From the NCBI RefSeq assembly GCF_001632805.1, contig NZ_CP007220.1, positions 1,674,001 to 1,738,000 on the forward strand: 64,000 nucleotides of DNA, in the 5' to 3' direction. Positions 7,323 to 18,137 of the stretch are shown piece after piece. The notes under the pieces were generated by a model. That model saw only the letters and a program-made list of their open reading frames with translations, was not told where the DNA came from and did no database searches. Source of the stretch: Mycobacteroides chelonae CCUG 47445. Lineage in GTDB: Bacteria > Actinomycetota > Actinomycetes > Mycobacteriales > Mycobacteriaceae. A program made the position numbers and the translations under genes. Each line of letters begins with the position of its first letter. Positions within the stretch are counted from its first letter, which is position 1.

Positions 7323-8996
7323 ATGGCTGAGTACATCTACACGATGATGAAAGTCCGCAAGGCGCATGGCGACAAGGTCATCCTCGACGATGTCACCCTG
7401 AACTTCCTGCCCGGCGCCAAGATTGGTGTGGTCGGACCCAACGGTGCTGGTAAATCCAGCGTCCTGAAGATCATGGCCGGGCTGGACAAGCCGAACAACG
7501 GCGAAGCATTCCTGGCCAACGGGGCCAGCGTCGGAATCCTGATGCAGGAGCCGGAGCTGGACGAGACGAAGACGGTGCGCGAGAACGTCGAGGCTGGTGT
7601 CGCGCTCAAGGGCAAGCTGAATCGGTACAACGAGGTCGCCGAATTGATGGCCACCGATTATTCCGATGAACTCATGGAAGAGATGGGCAAGCTCCAGGAA
7701 GAGCTGGATGCGGCCGATGCCTGGGACATCGACTCGCAGCTGGAGCAGGCGATGGATGCGCTGCGCTGCCCGCCGCCGGATGAGCCGGTGACACACCTGT
7801 CCGGTGGTGAGCGCCGCCGGGTCGCGCTGTGCAAGCTGCTGCTGTCCAAGCCTGATCTGCTGCTGCTCGACGAGCCCACCAACCACTTGGACGCTGAGAG
7901 CGTGCTGTGGCTTGAACAGCACCTGGCCAATTACCCGGGTGCCATTCTGGCCGTCACCCACGACCGGTACTTCCTGGACAACGTGGCCGAGTGGATCCTC
8001 GAGCTGGACCGCGGCCGCGCGTACCCCTACGAGGGCAACTACTCCACTTACCTGGAGAAGAAGGCCGAGCGCATCGCCGTACAGGGGCGCAAGGACGCCA
8101 AGCTGCACAAGCGCCTGCAGGAAGAGCTCGCATGGGTGCGTTCAGGCGCCAAGGCCCGTCAAGCCAAGAACAAGGCACGACTCGGGCGCTATGAGGAGAT
8201 GGCCGCCGAGGCGGAGAAGACGCGGAAGCTCGACTTCGAGGAAATCCAGATTCCCACCGGCCCGCGCCTGGGCAACGTGGTGGTCGAGGTGAGTCATCTC
8301 GACAAGGGATTCGAGGAACGTGCCCTCATCAAAGATCTCTCGTTCACGCTGCCCCGTAACGGCATCGTCGGCGTCATCGGCCCCAACGGTGTCGGTAAGA
8401 CCACCCTGTTCAAGACCATCGTCGGGTTGGAGAATCCCGACGGTGGCGAGGTCAAGGTGGGTGAGACCGTCAAGCTGAGTTATGTCGACCAGAGCCGTGC
8501 CGGTATCGATCCCAAGAAGAACGTCTGGGAGGTCGTTTCCGACGGACTCGACCACATTGTGGTCGGTCAGAATGAAATGCCTTCGCGGGCTTATGTTTCC
8601 GCATTCGGTTTCAAGGGGCCGGATCAGCAGAAGCCTGCGGGTGTGCTCTCCGGCGGTGAGCGCAACCGTTTGAACCTGGCGTTGACCCTCAAGCAGGGCG
8701 GCAACTTGATCCTGCTGGACGAGCCCACCAACGACCTGGATGTCGAAACCCTGAGCTCACTGGAAAACGCGCTTGAGCAGTTCCCGGGCTGCGCGGTCGT
8801 CATCTCGCACGACCGATGGTTCCTGGACCGCACCTGCACCCACATCCTGGCGTGGGAGGGAAGCGACGATAACCCTGCTTCCTGGTTCTGGTTTGAAGGC
8901 AACTTCCAGGCCTACGAAGAGAACAAAGTGGAACGTTTGGGTATCGATGCAGCCAGACCTCATAGAGTTACCCACCGCCGCCTGACACGCGACTAG
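7323..8996 (+). CDS. ettA: Energy-dependent translational throttle protein EttA (ABC-F ATPase)
   Basis: A 557-residue soluble ABC-F protein that binds the ribosomal E site and gates the first elongation step according to energy state. It has two ABC cassettes: Walker A GPNGAGKSS (about 38-46) and GPNGVGKTT (about 354-362), signature motifs LSGGERRR and LSGGERNR, and Walker B LLLDEPTNHLD and ILLDEPTNDLD. The basic inter-domain linker (AKARQAKNKARLGRYEEM) is the P-site tRNA interaction motif typical of EttA. Start ATG 7323 follows GAGGAGAGG. A TAGGAT-like -10 near 7245 suggests its own promoter. Orthologue of Rv2477c. Confidence 0.93.
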   Translation: MAEYIYTMMKVRKAHGDKVILDDVTLNFLPGAKIGVVGPNGAGKSSVLKIMAGLDKPNNGEAFLANGASVGILMQEPELDETKTVRENVEAGVALKGKLNRYNEVAELMATDYSDELMEEMGKLQEELDAADAWDIDSQLEQAMDALRCPPPDEPVTHLSGGERRRVALCKLLLSKPDLLLLDEPTNHLDAESVLWLEQHLANYPGAILAVTHDRYFLDNVAEWILELDRGRAYPYEGNYSTYLEKKAERIAVQGRKDAKLHKRLQEELAWVRSGAKARQAKNKARLGRYEEMAAEAEKTRKLDFEEIQIPTGPRLGNVVVEVSHLDKGFEERALIKDLSFTLPRNGIVGVIGPNGVGKTTLFKTIVGLENPDGGEVKVGETVKLSYVDQSRAGIDPKKNVWEVVSDGLDHIVVGQNEMPSRAYVSAFGFKGPDQQKPAGVLSGGERNRLNLALTLKQGGNLILLDEPTNDLDVETLSSLENALEQFPGCAVVISHDRWFLDRTCTHILAWEGSDDNPASWFWFEGNFQAYEENKVERLGIDAARPHRVTHRRLTRD

Positions 8997-9049
8997 GGTG
9001 AGATTGCGTGCCGAAACCCGGTACGCAAACTCGGCCAGGAGCGTTCTGC

Positions 9050-12000
9050 GTGACTGTTAACACAGGGACCACAACTTCCGAAAACACGCCATCTGCCAAT
9101 GGATCTGGCGTGCCCACCATCGAGGCGCTGAGCGCTGCGTTCAGCCACGCCCGGTACGCGGGGGAGATGGATTGGGACGAGGTGGTCGACGCAGATGGGC
9201 ACGCCGCGACACCGGCGCCGCCGGTGCGCGAGGCTCTGATGCGCGCGCTGCTGCGGTTGGCCGCACGGCGAGCGCCGCACGAGATAACGATGGCCACCTA
9301 CCGCAATGGTGACGACGCGGGACTGGGAACTGCTCTGCAACTGGTCACCGATTACACGCCGTTGTTGACCGAATCCATCACGGTGCTTCTGCGCCGTCAA
9401 GGCGTGGCGATCGTCGATCTGATGGACCCGGTCTTCACCGTGAAACGTGCCGCCGATGGCACGCTGCTGTCAGCGGTCCCGGTGGAAAACCTGCAAAGCG
9501 ATATCGCGCCCGATACCGAGTGCTGGATCCACCTGCAGCTGCCGCCCTCCATCGACGCCGAGCGTCTGGGATTCATCGAGACGCAGCTACCGCACACCCT
9601 GGAGGACGGCAGCCATGTCGCCGCGGATACCGATGCCATGCGCGATGCGGTCGTCGACCTTGCGGGCGCCCTGGACGCCTCGGCCGGTAGCGCCAGGTTT
9701 TCGTCCGCAGAGCTGACTGAAGTGGCCAACCTGCTGCGCTGGCTCGTCGACGGAAACTTCACCATATTGGGCTACCAGCGCTGCACCGTCGAGAACGGTC
9801 GCGCAACCGCTGACGAGTCGAGCCGGCTCGGCCTGCTCAAACGCCGTGAAGAGGTGCTGCCGCAGCTCACCCACAACGACCAGCTGCTGGTCCTCGCGCA
9901 GGCCACCACACCTACCTATCTGCGCTACGCCATCTACCCGAACATCGTGGTGATCAGACAAGAAGACGGCAACGGTCCGGCCGTCGAGCATCGCCTTGTC
10001 GGCGTCTTCACCGTCGCTGCGACCAACGCCGATGTGCTGGCCATCCCGGTGATCTCCGACCGCGTGCACCAGGTGCTGGGCCGCTCAGATGCCAGCCAGG
10101 ACTCGTTGGCGGGTCACATGCTGATCGAGTTCATGCAGAACCTGCCTCGTGCGGAGCTGTTCGCATCGAGTGTCGACAGGCTCTACGACGTGGTGACCGC
10201 CGTGAGAAACATTGGCGCGCATCCGGGTTCGTTACTGTTCCTGCGTGCCGACGAGTTGGGGAACTTCGTCACGGCGCTGGTGTATCTGCCTCGCGACCGC
10301 TACACCACCACCGTGCGGCTGGCCATGCAAGACATCCTGGTGCGCGAACTCGGCGGTACGGGTATCGACTACACCGCCCGTGTCAGTGAATCGCCCTGGG
10401 CATTGGTTCATTTCACCGTCCGCATGCCGGAGAACAGCCTGCACGCCAGCGTCGACACCTCGGAAGCTAACCGGGTACGCATCCAGGCGTTGCTCACCCA
10501 GACCACCCGGACATGGAGTGATCGTCTGGTCCGCGCGGTGCGCCCAGATTCGCCGATCGACCGCGCCTGCGCGGAACGGTACTCGGTCATCTTGCCCGAG
10601 GTTTTCAAGACAAATGTGCCGCCCGCAGAGGCCATTGCCGACATCGCAAGAATCGAAGGGCTAGAAGAGAACTCCATCGACCTGGCCTATGACGCCGACG
10701 AGCTGGGCACCGGCGTGCTCAGCATGTACCTCGGTGGGCGCTCGGCCTCCCTGAGCCAGGTGCTGCCGGTGTTGCACAGCATGGGTGTCGACGTGCTCGA
10801 GGAACGTCCGTATCACTTCACCCGGCCAGACGGTCTGGCGGTCTCGCTGTACGCATTCCGCATCGTGGTGCACCCGGAGATCACGCGTACCTTCGATGCC
10901 GAGGGCACCGCACGTCGCGCAGAGCTACTCACCAACGCCATCGACGATGTGTGGCATGGCCGTGTCGAAATCGATAGATTCAACGAGCTGGTACTGCGCG
11001 CCGGGCTCACGGCCGGTCAGATCACCATCCTGCGCGGTTATGCCAAGTACCTCCGGCAGGCCGGGTTCCCCTACAGCCAGGCACATATCGAGACGGTGCT
11101 GGCCGACAACTCCCGGACCGCACGCGATTTCGTCGAACTGTTCGAGGCCCGGTTCGACCCCGCCGTCACCGAAGACACGCTGGCCGATGCCAAGGCCGCT
11201 CTAGTGCTCACCGAAATCGACAAGGTGGTCAGCCTGGACACCGACCGGGTGTTGCGCGCCTTCTTCGGCCTGATCCAAGCTACCTTGCGTACCAATTACT
11301 TTGTGAACAAGCCGGATTCGGCACGCGCCAACGGCGTGCTGTCCTTCAAGCTCAACCCGCGTGAGATCACCGAGCTGCCCGAGCCGCGGCCCCGCTTCGA
11401 GATCTTCGTGTACTCGCCGCGGGTGGAAGGCGTGCATCTGCGCTTCGGCCCGGTCGCCCGCGGCGGGCTGCGCTGGTCGGACCGCCGCGAGGACTTCCGT
11501 ACCGAGATCCTGGGTCTGGTCAAGGCGCAGGCCGTGAAGAACGCGGTCATCGTTCCGGTCGGCGCCAAGGGCGGATTCGTCGTCAAGAATCCGCCTGCCA
11601 GCACCGGTGACGCCGCCGTTGACCGCGACGCGTTCCGCGCCGAGGGTGTCGAGTGCTATCGGCGCTTCATCAGCGGACTGCTCGATATCACTGACAACCG
11701 AGACCGTGCCACCAATGCGGTTGTGCCTCCCGAGGGAGTGCGGCGTCGTGACGGCGACGACCCGTACCTCGTTGTCGCGGCGGACAAGGGCACCGCCACC
11801 TTCTCCGATATCGCCAACGATGTCGCCCTGTCGTACGGGTTCTGGCTCGGCGACGCGTTCGCCTCGGGCGGCTCCGTCGGCTACGACCACAAGGCCATGG
11901 GCATCACCGCCCGCGGCGCCTGGGAGAGCGTGAAACGCCACTTCCTGGAAATGGGGATCGATACCCAGACACAGGATTTCACTGTCGCCGGGGTCGGCGA

Positions 12001-13894
12001 CATGAGTGGAGACGTGTTCGGCAACGGCATGCTGCTGTCTCAGCACATCAAGCTGGTGGCTGCCTTCGACCACCGGGACATCTTCTTGGACCCGAACCCC
12101 GATCCGGCATCGTCCTGGGTCGAACGTAAGAGGATGTTCGCACTCGAGCGCTCCAGCTGGGCCGACTACAACGCGGCGCTCATCAGCCCGGGCGGCGGTG
12201 TCTTCAGCAAGGCGCAAAAATCCATACCGATCAGCCCCGAGGTTCGTGACGCGCTCGGAATCGACAGCGACGTCAAGGAGATGACACCGCCGCAGCTCGT
12301 CCGCGCGATTCTGCTGGCCCCGGTCGACCTGTTCTTCAACGGCGGTATCGGCACCTATGTCAAGGCCGAGAGCGAATCGCACGCGGACGTGGGGGACAAG
12401 GCCAACGACGCCGTGCGCGTCAACGGAAACCAGGTGCGCGCCCGAGTCATCGGCGAAGGTGGCAACCTCGGCCTAACGTCGCGGGGTCGCATCGAGTTCG
12501 AGCTCAACGGTGGTCGGGTCAACACCGACGCGCTGGACAACTCTGCCGGAGTGGACTGCTCGGACCACGAGGTCAACATCAAGATTCTGATCGATTCATT
12601 GGTCAGTGCGGGCAAGGTCGCAGCCTCCGAACGGACGGCATTGCTGGAGTCGATGACCGACGATGTTGCCACGCTTGTGTTGGCCGACAACGAATCCCAG
12701 AACAACCTCATGGGCACCAGCCGGGCCAACGCGGCCTCGCTGCTGAGCGTGCACGCGCGCCAGATCGCCTACCTGGTTGCCGAACGTGGACTCGACCGTG
12801 AACTGGAGGCGTTGCCGTCCGAGAAGGAGATCGAGCGCCGCGCGGCACTCGGGATCGGCTTGACCTCACCGGAATTGGCAACCCTCATGGCGCATGTCAA
12901 GCTCGGGCTCAAGGATGATCTGTTGGCCAGCGACGCTCCGGATCAAGAGGTCACCCTGCGCCGCATGGTGCACTACTTCCCGAACGTGCTGCGTGAACGG
13001 TTCGATGCGGAGATCCGCCAGCATCCGCTGCGCAAGGAGATCTACGCCACCATGCTGGTCAACTCGGTGGTCGACTGCGGCGGAATCACCTACGTGTACC
13101 GGCTCTTCGAGGATGCCGGAACGGGTTCGGTGGACGGGCTCAAGACATATGTGGCCGTCGAGGCAATCTTCGGACTGCGCTCATTGTGGGACCGCATCCG
13201 GCATGCCGATGTGCCAGTTGCGGTTTCGGATCGGCTGACGCTGGACATGCGGCGCCTGCTGGATCGTGCCTCACGGTGGCTCATCAGCTACCGGCCGCAG
13301 CCCTTGGCTGTCGGCGCCGAGATCAACCGGTTCGCCCAGGGCATCGCCGAGCTGACCCCAATGCTCACCACCTGGCTGCGTGGTCACGATCTGGAGATCG
13401 TCACCAAGCAGGCCGATGACCTGATGGAGCTGGGTGTTCCCGCCGATCTTGCCCGTGATGTGGCCGGCTGCTTGTACGGCTTCAGCCTGCTGGACATCAT
13501 CGACATCGCCGACATCGCCGACCGTGACGGTGCGGAGGTTGCCGATCTGTACTTCACCCTGATGGACGACCTGAGGGTGGATGATCTGCTGACCGCAGTC
13601 TCACAGCTGGAGCGCAATGACCGTTGGCACTCCCTGGCCCGGTTGGCGATCCGCGACGACATCTACTCCTCGTTGCGGGCGCTCACCATGGACGTGCTTT
13701 CTGTCGGCGAACCCGATGAGACCGGCGAGCAGAAGATCGCCGAGTGGGAGTTCACCAATGCCTCGCGCCTGGAGCGGGCCCGCGGCACGCTCGCAGAGAT
13801 CTTCGCCTCGGGTGAGCCGGACCTGGCGACGTTGTCGGTGGCAGCACGCCAGATCAGAGGGATGATCAGGAGCAGCATCAGCGGTCCTGCATGA
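9050..13894 (+). CDS. gdh: NAD-dependent glutamate dehydrogenase, large (180 kDa) class
   Basis: A 1614-residue enzyme converting glutamate to 2-oxoglutarate and ammonia with NAD. Orthologue of Rv2476c, which M. tuberculosis uses for nitrogen handling and under GarA control. The N-terminal third holds ACT-like regulatory segments; the catalytic core is at about 790-1250, with the conserved [18 protein letters not shown] and [18 protein letters not shown] boxes and the dinucleotide-binding region around [13 protein letters not shown]. The C-terminal part is helical. I chose GTG 9050 because AGGAG lies 8 bases upstream; a GTG at 9008 in frame would add 14 residues but lacks such a site. It follows ettA by 53 bases and precedes the thioesterase gene by 7, suggesting one operon. 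Confidence 0.95.
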   Translation: MTVNTGTTTSENTPSANGSGVPTIEALSAAFSHARYAGEMDWDEVVDADGHAATPAPPVREALMRALLRLAARRAPHEITMATYRNGDDAGLGTALQLVTDYTPLLTESITVLLRRQGVAIVDLMDPVFTVKRAADGTLLSAVPVENLQSDIAPDTECWIHLQLPPSIDAERLGFIETQLPHTLEDGSHVAADTDAMRDAVVDLAGALDASAGSARFSSAELTEVANLLRWLVDGNFTILGYQRCTVENGRATADESSRLGLLKRREEVLPQLTHNDQLLVLAQATTPTYLRYAIYPNIVVIRQEDGNGPAVEHRLVGVFTVAATNADVLAIPVISDRVHQVLGRSDASQDSLAGHMLIEFMQNLPRAELFASSVDRLYDVVTAVRNIGAHPGSLLFLRADELGNFVTALVYLPRDRYTTTVRLAMQDILVRELGGTGIDYTARVSESPWALVHFTVRMPENSLHASVDTSEANRVRIQALLTQTTRTWSDRLVRAVRPDSPIDRACAERYSVILPEVFKTNVPPAEAIADIARIEGLEENSIDLAYDADELGTGVLSMYLGGRSASLSQVLPVLHSMGVDVLEERPYHFTRPDGLAVSLYAFRIVVHPEITRTFDAEGTARRAELLTNAIDDVWHGRVEIDRFNELVLRAGLTAGQITILRGYAKYLRQAGFPYSQAHIETVLADNSRTARDFVELFEARFDPAVTEDTLADAKAALVLTEIDKVVSLDTDRVLRAFFGLIQATLRTNYFVNKPDSARANGVLSFKLNPREITELPEPRPRFEIFVYSPRVEGVHLRFGPVARGGLRWSDRREDFRTEILGLVKAQAVKNAVIVPVGAKGGFVVKNPPASTGDAAVDRDAFRAEGVECYRRFISGLLDITDNRDRATNAVVPPEGVRRRDGDDPYLVVAADKGTATFSDIANDVALSYGFWLGDAFASGGSVGYDHKAMGITARGAWESVKRHFLEMGIDTQTQDFTVAGVGDMSGDVFGNGMLLSQHIKLVAAFDHRDIFLDPNPDPASSWVERKRMFALERSSWADYNAALISPGGGVFSKAQKSIPISPEVRDALGIDSDVKEMTPPQLVRAILLAPVDLFFNGGIGTYVKAESESHADVGDKANDAVRVNGNQVRARVIGEGGNLGLTSRGRIEFELNGGRVNTDALDNSAGVDCSDHEVNIKILIDSLVSAGKVAASERTALLESMTDDVATLVLADNESQNNLMGTSRANAASLLSVHARQIAYLVAERGLDRELEALPSEKEIERRAALGIGLTSPELATLMAHVKLGLKDDLLASDAPDQEVTLRRMVHYFPNVLRERFDAEIRQHPLRKEIYATMLVNSVVDCGGITYVYRLFEDAGTGSVDGLKTYVAVEAIFGLRSLWDRIRHADVPVAVSDRLTLDMRRLLDRASRWLISYRPQPLAVGAEINRFAQGIAELTPMLTTWLRGHDLEIVTKQADDLMELGVPADLARDVAGCLYGFSLLDIIDIADIADRDGAEVADLYFTLMDDLRVDDLLTAVSQLERNDRWHSLARLAIRDDIYSSLRALTMDVLSVGEPDETGEQKIAEWEFTNASRLERARGTLAEIFASGEPDLATLSVAARQIRGMIRSSISGPA

Positions 13895-13901
13895 TGGTGC
13901 G

Positions 13902-14360
13902 ATGAGCGTTAGCGAAGAGCAGCAGGCACGGATGAGCATGGGCGACAAGCCGGGCTATGTCGCGGCGGTGCCGGTCCGCTGGTCCGATATCGACATGTAC
14001 CAGCACGTGAACCACGCGACGATGGTGACAATCCTGGAAGAAGCGCGAGTACCGTTCCTGCGCGACGTGTTTGGCGCCGAGATCACCACCACCGGCCTGC
14101 TCATCGCCGATGTCCACGTGAAATACAAGGGGCAGGTGCGGCTCGCCGATTCTCCACTGCAGGTGACCATGTGGGTCTCGAAGATCAGAGCGGTCGACTT
14201 CACGATCAACTATGAGGTGCGTTCGGTGAACGCGGCGCCGGATTCCAAACCCGCGGTGATCGCGGACACCCAGCTGGTGACTTTTCACCTAGACAGCCAA
14301 ACTTTGTTGCGTCTCACCGACACCCACCGCGAGTACCTGCAACGCTGGTCGCGACCGTGA
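13902..14360 (+). CDS. Hotdog-fold acyl-CoA thioesterase (4HBT family)
   Basis: A 152-residue single hotdog domain of the 4-hydroxybenzoyl-CoA thioesterase type, orthologous in position to Rv2475c. The active-site box RWSDIDMYQHVNHA (about 27-40) has the catalytic Asp and the QHVNH helix start characteristic of YbgC/FadM-like enzymes. It should hydrolyse short or medium acyl-CoA thioesters in the cytosol; the substrate is not predictable. It lies 7 bases after gdh, and its stop overlaps the next start as GTGA, implying coupled translation. Confidence 0.85.
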   Translation: MSVSEEQQARMSMGDKPGYVAAVPVRWSDIDMYQHVNHATMVTILEEARVPFLRDVFGAEITTTGLLIADVHVKYKGQVRLADSPLQVTMWVSKIRAVDFTINYEVRSVNAAPDSKPAVIADTQLVTFHLDSQTLLRLTDTHREYLQRWSRP

Positions 14361-15004
14361 CCGAGGCCCCGCTGCGGGTGCCGGACGCCGTCGACCGCAA
14401 GGATCTGGCGACGTTCCTCACCCGCGCTGCACGACTGGACGAGTCTGCGGTGGTGCGGCTGCGTCTTCGAGACGACGGCCGGATAGTCGTCTGGACTGCA
14501 ACGCAATTCGATGTGCTGGCCTGCCGCGCCGTGCGTGGTGAGCTGAGGACTCCCGATATCACCGCCGCCGTCGATGAAGTGCTGCGCGGCCTGCAGGCCC
14601 CGGACGCTGACGGCTATGTGCACACGGGGTTCCCGATGGACTCGGCGTGGCGAGGTGCGCTACCCGCCGATAACGGATTCGAGTATCTCGACGACATTCC
14701 GGCACGGACGGTGCTCGAACTGGCGCAGCGTGGGGGAGAGCTGGCACGCGAACACGGCAGCGCCCACGGCCCGCCGGTGTCGCTGTTGGATCAGTCCGTC
14801 GTCACGGTCGACGGATCCGACGGTCGACCGGTCGACGTACCGATGCGATGCGTATTTGCCCTGGCGGCAATGGGATTCGTGCCCACTAACCCCGCCGAGG
14901 ACGAACCGGTGCGGGTGCGCGCCGTGCCCGCGTGGTTACGGCTGGACGCCCGCTTCGGGTCGGTGTACCGCCGCCGGACCGATCTGTCGCTATCGGTCCG
15001 CTAG
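14357..15004 (+). CDS. Conserved mycobacterial protein of unknown function (Rv2474c-like)
   Basis: A 215-residue soluble protein with no signal peptide, membrane segment or catalytic motif that I recognise. It starts at GTG 14357, overlapping the thioesterase stop by four bases, which places it in the gdh operon. Order and length match Rv2474c. An ADDNGFEYLDD-type acidic middle and a C-terminal VRAVPAWLRLD segment are the most distinctive parts. Its stop TAG is interlocked with that of aglA in CTAG at 15001-15004. Function unknown. Confidence 0.8.
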   Translation: MTEAPLRVPDAVDRKDLATFLTRAARLDESAVVRLRLRDDGRIVVWTATQFDVLACRAVRGELRTPDITAAVDEVLRGLQAPDADGYVHTGFPMDSAWRGALPADNGFEYLDDIPARTVLELAQRGGELAREHGSAHGPPVSLLDQSVVTVDGSDGRPVDVPMRCVFALAAMGFVPTNPAEDEPVRVRAVPAWLRLDARFGSVYRRRTDLSLSVR

Positions 15005-16590
15005 ACGATCCAGGCCGCGGTGTTGCGCGGCAGCTTGCCGTTGACGAGTGGCCCGCTGGTCAGGATGACCTCGCCCGCAGGTAAGTCCACCAGGTCGCTG
15101 CTGACATTCAGGGCGCAGGTCAGCCCGCCGCCCTTGACACGAAACGCCAGCGCTCCCGGTGGGCTGCCGTACCACTCCAGGCTGGTGCCGTTGAATTCTT
15201 TTCTGTTCTTGCGTAATTCGATGGCGCGCCGGTACAGCGACAGGGTGGAATCGGCCTGTTCCAACTGACTTTCGACGGTGAAGTCGGCCCAGCCATGGGG
15301 CATCGGCAGCCAGGTCTGATCGTTGGACGAGAAGCCGTACGGCGGATCGGTGCCCTCCCAGGGGATCGGAACCCGGCAGCCGTCGCGCCCCCGTTCGGTG
15401 TGGCCGGAGCGTTCCCATACCGGGTCCTGCAGGGCCTCGTCGGGTAGATCCACATTCGGCAGCCCCAGTTCGGAACCGTTGTAGATGAACACAGTTCCGG
15501 GCAGCGCAAGCATCACCAGGGCCATGGCGCGGGCCCGCCACTGGCCGATCTGGCCGTTGCCGTAGCGGGTCACCTCGCGCTCCACGTCATGGTTGGACAG
15601 CGTCCAGGTGGGGGTCGCCCCTACGGAATCGACCGCAGCGAGGGAATTTTCGATGGCGGCGCGGATCTTGTCCGCGTCGAAGTCGGCCTCTACCAGCTTG
15701 AAGTTGAATCCGAGATGCAGCTCGTCGGGCCTGACGTACTCGGCGAAGCGAGTGTTGTCGTTCACCCAGATCTCGCCGACGGCGACCACATCGCGGTACT
15801 GGTCGAGCACCTTGCGGATCTCGCGGTGGTACTCGTGCACGCCCTCGTTGTTGAAACGTGGGTCCTCATCGGCGATGTGCAGCATCGAGGTTTCGGTGTC
15901 CTCGATATCGGGGAGGCCCGGCGGCTTGGCCATGCCATGGGCGACATCGAGCCGGAAGCCGTCAATGCCACGGTCCAGCCAGAACCGCAGGGTCTCGGCG
16001 AAGTCGTCAAACACTTCCGGGTTGTCCCAGTTGACATCTGGCTGTTCCGGGGCGAACAAATGCAGGTACCACTGGCCGGGCGTGCCATCGGGCTCGGTCA
16101 CCCGGGTCCAGGCCGGACCGCCGAACACCGAGGGCCAATTGTTAGGTGGCAGTTCGCCGTTGACGCCCTTGCCGTCGCGGAAGATGTAACGCGAGCGGGC
16201 CTCACTGCCGGGTTCGGCGGCGAGGGCCTCGATGAACCAGCGGTGTTCTGAGCTGGTGTGGTTGGGCACCAGGTCCATGATGACCTTGATGTTGTGGCGG
16301 TGAGCGGAGGCGATGAGCCGGTGCATCGCGATCGATCCGCCGAACAACGGGTCGATCTCCCGGGGATTCGACACGTCGTAGCCGTGGTCGGCCATCGGCG
16401 ATTTGGTAACGGGATTTAGCCAGATCCCTTGGATACCGAGCAAATCAAGGTAGCCGAGTTTTGCTGATATGCCATCGAGATCACCCACGCCATCGCCGTC
16501 GCTGTCGCCGAACGACCGAGGGTAGATCTGATAGAAGACGGCTCGCGACCACCAGGGGTCGTCATGTTGGCCCAAGTAGGCGGCGGTCAC
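15001..16590 (-). CDS. aglA: Alpha-glucosidase, GH13 family
   Basis: A 529-residue cytosolic glycoside hydrolase that cleaves terminal alpha-1,4/1,6 glucose from oligosaccharides. The four GH13 conserved regions are visible: DLVPNHTSSEH (I), GFRLDVAHGM with the nucleophile Asp (II), VGEIWVND with the acid/base Glu (III), and LSNHDVERE with the transition-state Asp (IV). The N-terminus WWSRAVFYQIYPRSFGDSDGDG is typical of oligo-1,6-glucosidase and trehalose-related members. GTG start at 16590. Orthologue of Rv2471; the convergent gene shares its stop tetranucleotide. Confidence 0.92.
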   Translation of the reverse strand: MTAAYLGQHDDPWWSRAVFYQIYPRSFGDSDGDGVGDLDGISAKLGYLDLLGIQGIWLNPVTKSPMADHGYDVSNPREIDPLFGGSIAMHRLIASAHRHNIKVIMDLVPNHTSSEHRWFIEALAAEPGSEARSRYIFRDGKGVNGELPPNNWPSVFGGPAWTRVTEPDGTPGQWYLHLFAPEQPDVNWDNPEVFDDFAETLRFWLDRGIDGFRLDVAHGMAKPPGLPDIEDTETSMLHIADEDPRFNNEGVHEYHREIRKVLDQYRDVVAVGEIWVNDNTRFAEYVRPDELHLGFNFKLVEADFDADKIRAAIENSLAAVDSVGATPTWTLSNHDVEREVTRYGNGQIGQWRARAMALVMLALPGTVFIYNGSELGLPNVDLPDEALQDPVWERSGHTERGRDGCRVPIPWEGTDPPYGFSSNDQTWLPMPHGWADFTVESQLEQADSTLSLYRRAIELRKNRKEFNGTSLEWYGSPPGALAFRVKGGGLTCALNVSSDLVDLPAGEVILTSGPLVNGKLPRNTAAWIV

Positions 16591-16642
16591 GGTTGATCAT
16601 TCTGCACCACGACGGCGCTGGCCTCGAATCGCGATCGACGTA

Positions 16643-17050
16643 TCAGAATGGCGAGTTGACCATCGACTGCGCAGCCATCTCCAGGTAGCTCCACAGCTGG
16701 GCGCGATGGTCGTCGTCAAGGGTGTTTCGGTCGATGGAATCAACGGCGGTCCGCATGCAGCGCAACCACGCGTCACGCTCGATGGGGCCGATCCGATACG
16801 GCGCGTGGCGCATCCGCAGTCGAGGATGTCCGCGCTGGTCGGAGTAGGTGCGCGGGCCGCCCCAATACTGCTCCAGAAACATCCGCAGGCGATCCTCGGC
16901 GCCGGTGAGGTCTTCCTCCGGATACAGGGGCCGCAGCACCTCATCGTCGGCGACAAGCTCGTAGAAACGAGCCACGATCGCATGGAAAGTGGCGGCGCCA
17001 CCGACGGCGTCGTAGAAGTTTTCAGGGGTGGGGGCTGCCACGTCGTCCAT
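16643..17050 (-). CDS. glbO: Group II truncated haemoglobin GlbO (trHbO)
   Basis: A 135-residue haem protein that binds oxygen and is associated with respiration and redox protection in mycobacteria. Diagnostic residues are present: [15 protein letters not shown] (helix A/B), the proximal His in [15 protein letters not shown], the YWGGPRTYS stretch with distal Tyr (CD1) and the Trp of helix G in ERDAWLRCM. It matches Rv2470 closely. I use ATG 17050; a GTG at 17065 would add five residues, and neither has a clear Shine-Dalgarno. It lies next to HNH and cytochrome-oxidase-linked genes, as in other mycobacteria. Confidence 0.93.
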   Translation of the reverse strand: MDDVAAPTPENFYDAVGGAATFHAIVARFYELVADDEVLRPLYPEEDLTGAEDRLRMFLEQYWGGPRTYSDQRGHPRLRMRHAPYRIGPIERDAWLRCMRTAVDSIDRNTLDDDHRAQLWSYLEMAAQSMVNSPF

Positions 17051-17170
17051 TGTGCCGGTACGCACTTGGGTAGGTCAGCCGGGTTGGTTACGCGATGTTC
17101 ATTGGATTGACCTGCGAACACGGCGCAAATTGTCGTGCGAAGACCGGCGAATCGTGGTGCACTGGTTGTA

Positions 17171-17839
17171 ATGGTGCAACACAAGAAGAGCCGCGGGCAC
17201 CGGCATAACAGTGCCAGCGCTGGGCCGACCCAGAACGGGTCGGCCCGAATACTGCACAGTGTCCCAGGGACGAGGGTCCCCGGGGCCATCCCCCCACAGC
17301 AATCCAACGACGCCGGTTCCCTATGGGGCCGGCGTCGTGTGTTATTGCTGAACTCCACATATGAGCCGCTCACAGCGCTGCCGATGCGCCGTGCGGTGAT
17401 CATGCTGCTGTGCGGTAAGGCCGATGTGGTGCACGACGACCCGGGCGCTCCCGTCATCCATTCGGCCACCACATCGGTGGCGGTGCCGTCGGTGATCAGA
17501 CTCAGGACCTTCGTGCGGGTGCCCTACCGGGCCCGGGTTCCGATGACGCGGGCCGCGCTGATGCACCGCGACCGGTTCCGCTGCGCGTACTGCGGTGGAC
17601 GCGCCGACACCATCGATCACGTCATCCCGCGCAGCAAGGGCGGCGCGCACTCCTGGGAGAACTGCGTGGCCTGCTGTTCGTCGTGTAATCACCGCAAGGC
17701 GGACCGGCTGCTGGCGGACTTGGGCTGGGCGTTGCACACCACACCGATGCCGCCGAAGGGCCAACACTGGCGACTGCTGTCGTCGGTCAAGGAACTCGAC
17801 CCGGCATGGGTGCGATATCTAGGGGAGGGCGCGGCGTGA
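17171..17839 (+). CDS. HNH endonuclease domain protein
   Basis: A 222-residue protein with a C-terminal HNH nuclease fold: CxxC at 138-141, the DH pair at 149-150 in TIDHVIPRSKGG, the Asn of SWENC and CxxC/NH at 169-174 (CSSCNHRKADR). The zinc-binding CxxC pairs and the His-Asn-His core are complete, so nuclease activity is likely. The N-terminal 55 residues are basic and low-complexity. ATG 17171 is preferred over an upstream 17135 start that would extend into the promoter region. Orthologue of Rv2469c; this family is vertically conserved in mycobacteria and is probably not a homing enzyme. Confidence 0.85.
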   Translation: MVQHKKSRGHRHNSASAGPTQNGSARILHSVPGTRVPGAIPPQQSNDAGSLWGRRRVLLLNSTYEPLTALPMRRAVIMLLCGKADVVHDDPGAPVIHSATTSVAVPSVIRLRTFVRVPYRARVPMTRAALMHRDRFRCAYCGGRADTIDHVIPRSKGGAHSWENCVACCSSCNHRKADRLLADLGWALHTTPMPPKGQHWRLLSSVKELDPAWVRYLGEGAA

Positions 17840-17870
17840 CTTCCCGGCGCGGTCGGCTACGGTTTGCATC

Positions 17871-18137
17871 GTGAGCTTTCTCAACAGCCCCACATACATC
17901 GGGATGCCGGTCTGGGTAGCCCTGATCACGCCGGTCTTCTTTGTGCTCGTCGGATTGTGGACGATGCGCAAGAAGGGCCCGCACCCCGCGACCTTCAACA
18001 TGAACGACGGCTGGACGCACGCCCCGATCCTGTGGGCCGCTGTCGACGAGAACATTGGTGACGCGCACGGGCATGGCCACGGCCATGGACACGCAGGCAC
18101 CGAGGCGATTGGAGGGTCCGCAAGTGGCAAGTGGTGA
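17871..18137 (+). CDS. ctaJ: Probable aa3-type cytochrome oxidase small subunit CtaJ
   Basis: An 88-residue protein with one N-terminal transmembrane helix (about 11-32, [19 protein letters not shown]), a basic stretch that would face the cytoplasm, and a His/Gly-alternating segment ([13 protein letters not shown]) near the C-terminus. Position and shape match the mycobacterial gene beside the HNH endonuclease that was found as a subunit of the cytochrome bcc-aa3 supercomplex; this identification is from memory. The GTG start at 17871 is 31 bases after the HNH gene. Its 3' end overlaps the next start at 18124. The His run could bind metal and its length may vary. Confidence 0.6.
   Translation: MSFLNSPTYIGMPVWVALITPVFFVLVGLWTMRKKGPHPATFNMNDGWTHAPILWAAVDENIGDAHGHGHGHGHAGTEAIGGSASGKW

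Noticed and set aside
11201..12382. A 393-codon minus-strand frame inside gdh
   Set aside because: Antisense to the conserved catalytic core of glutamate dehydrogenase; a by-product of GC-rich third positions.
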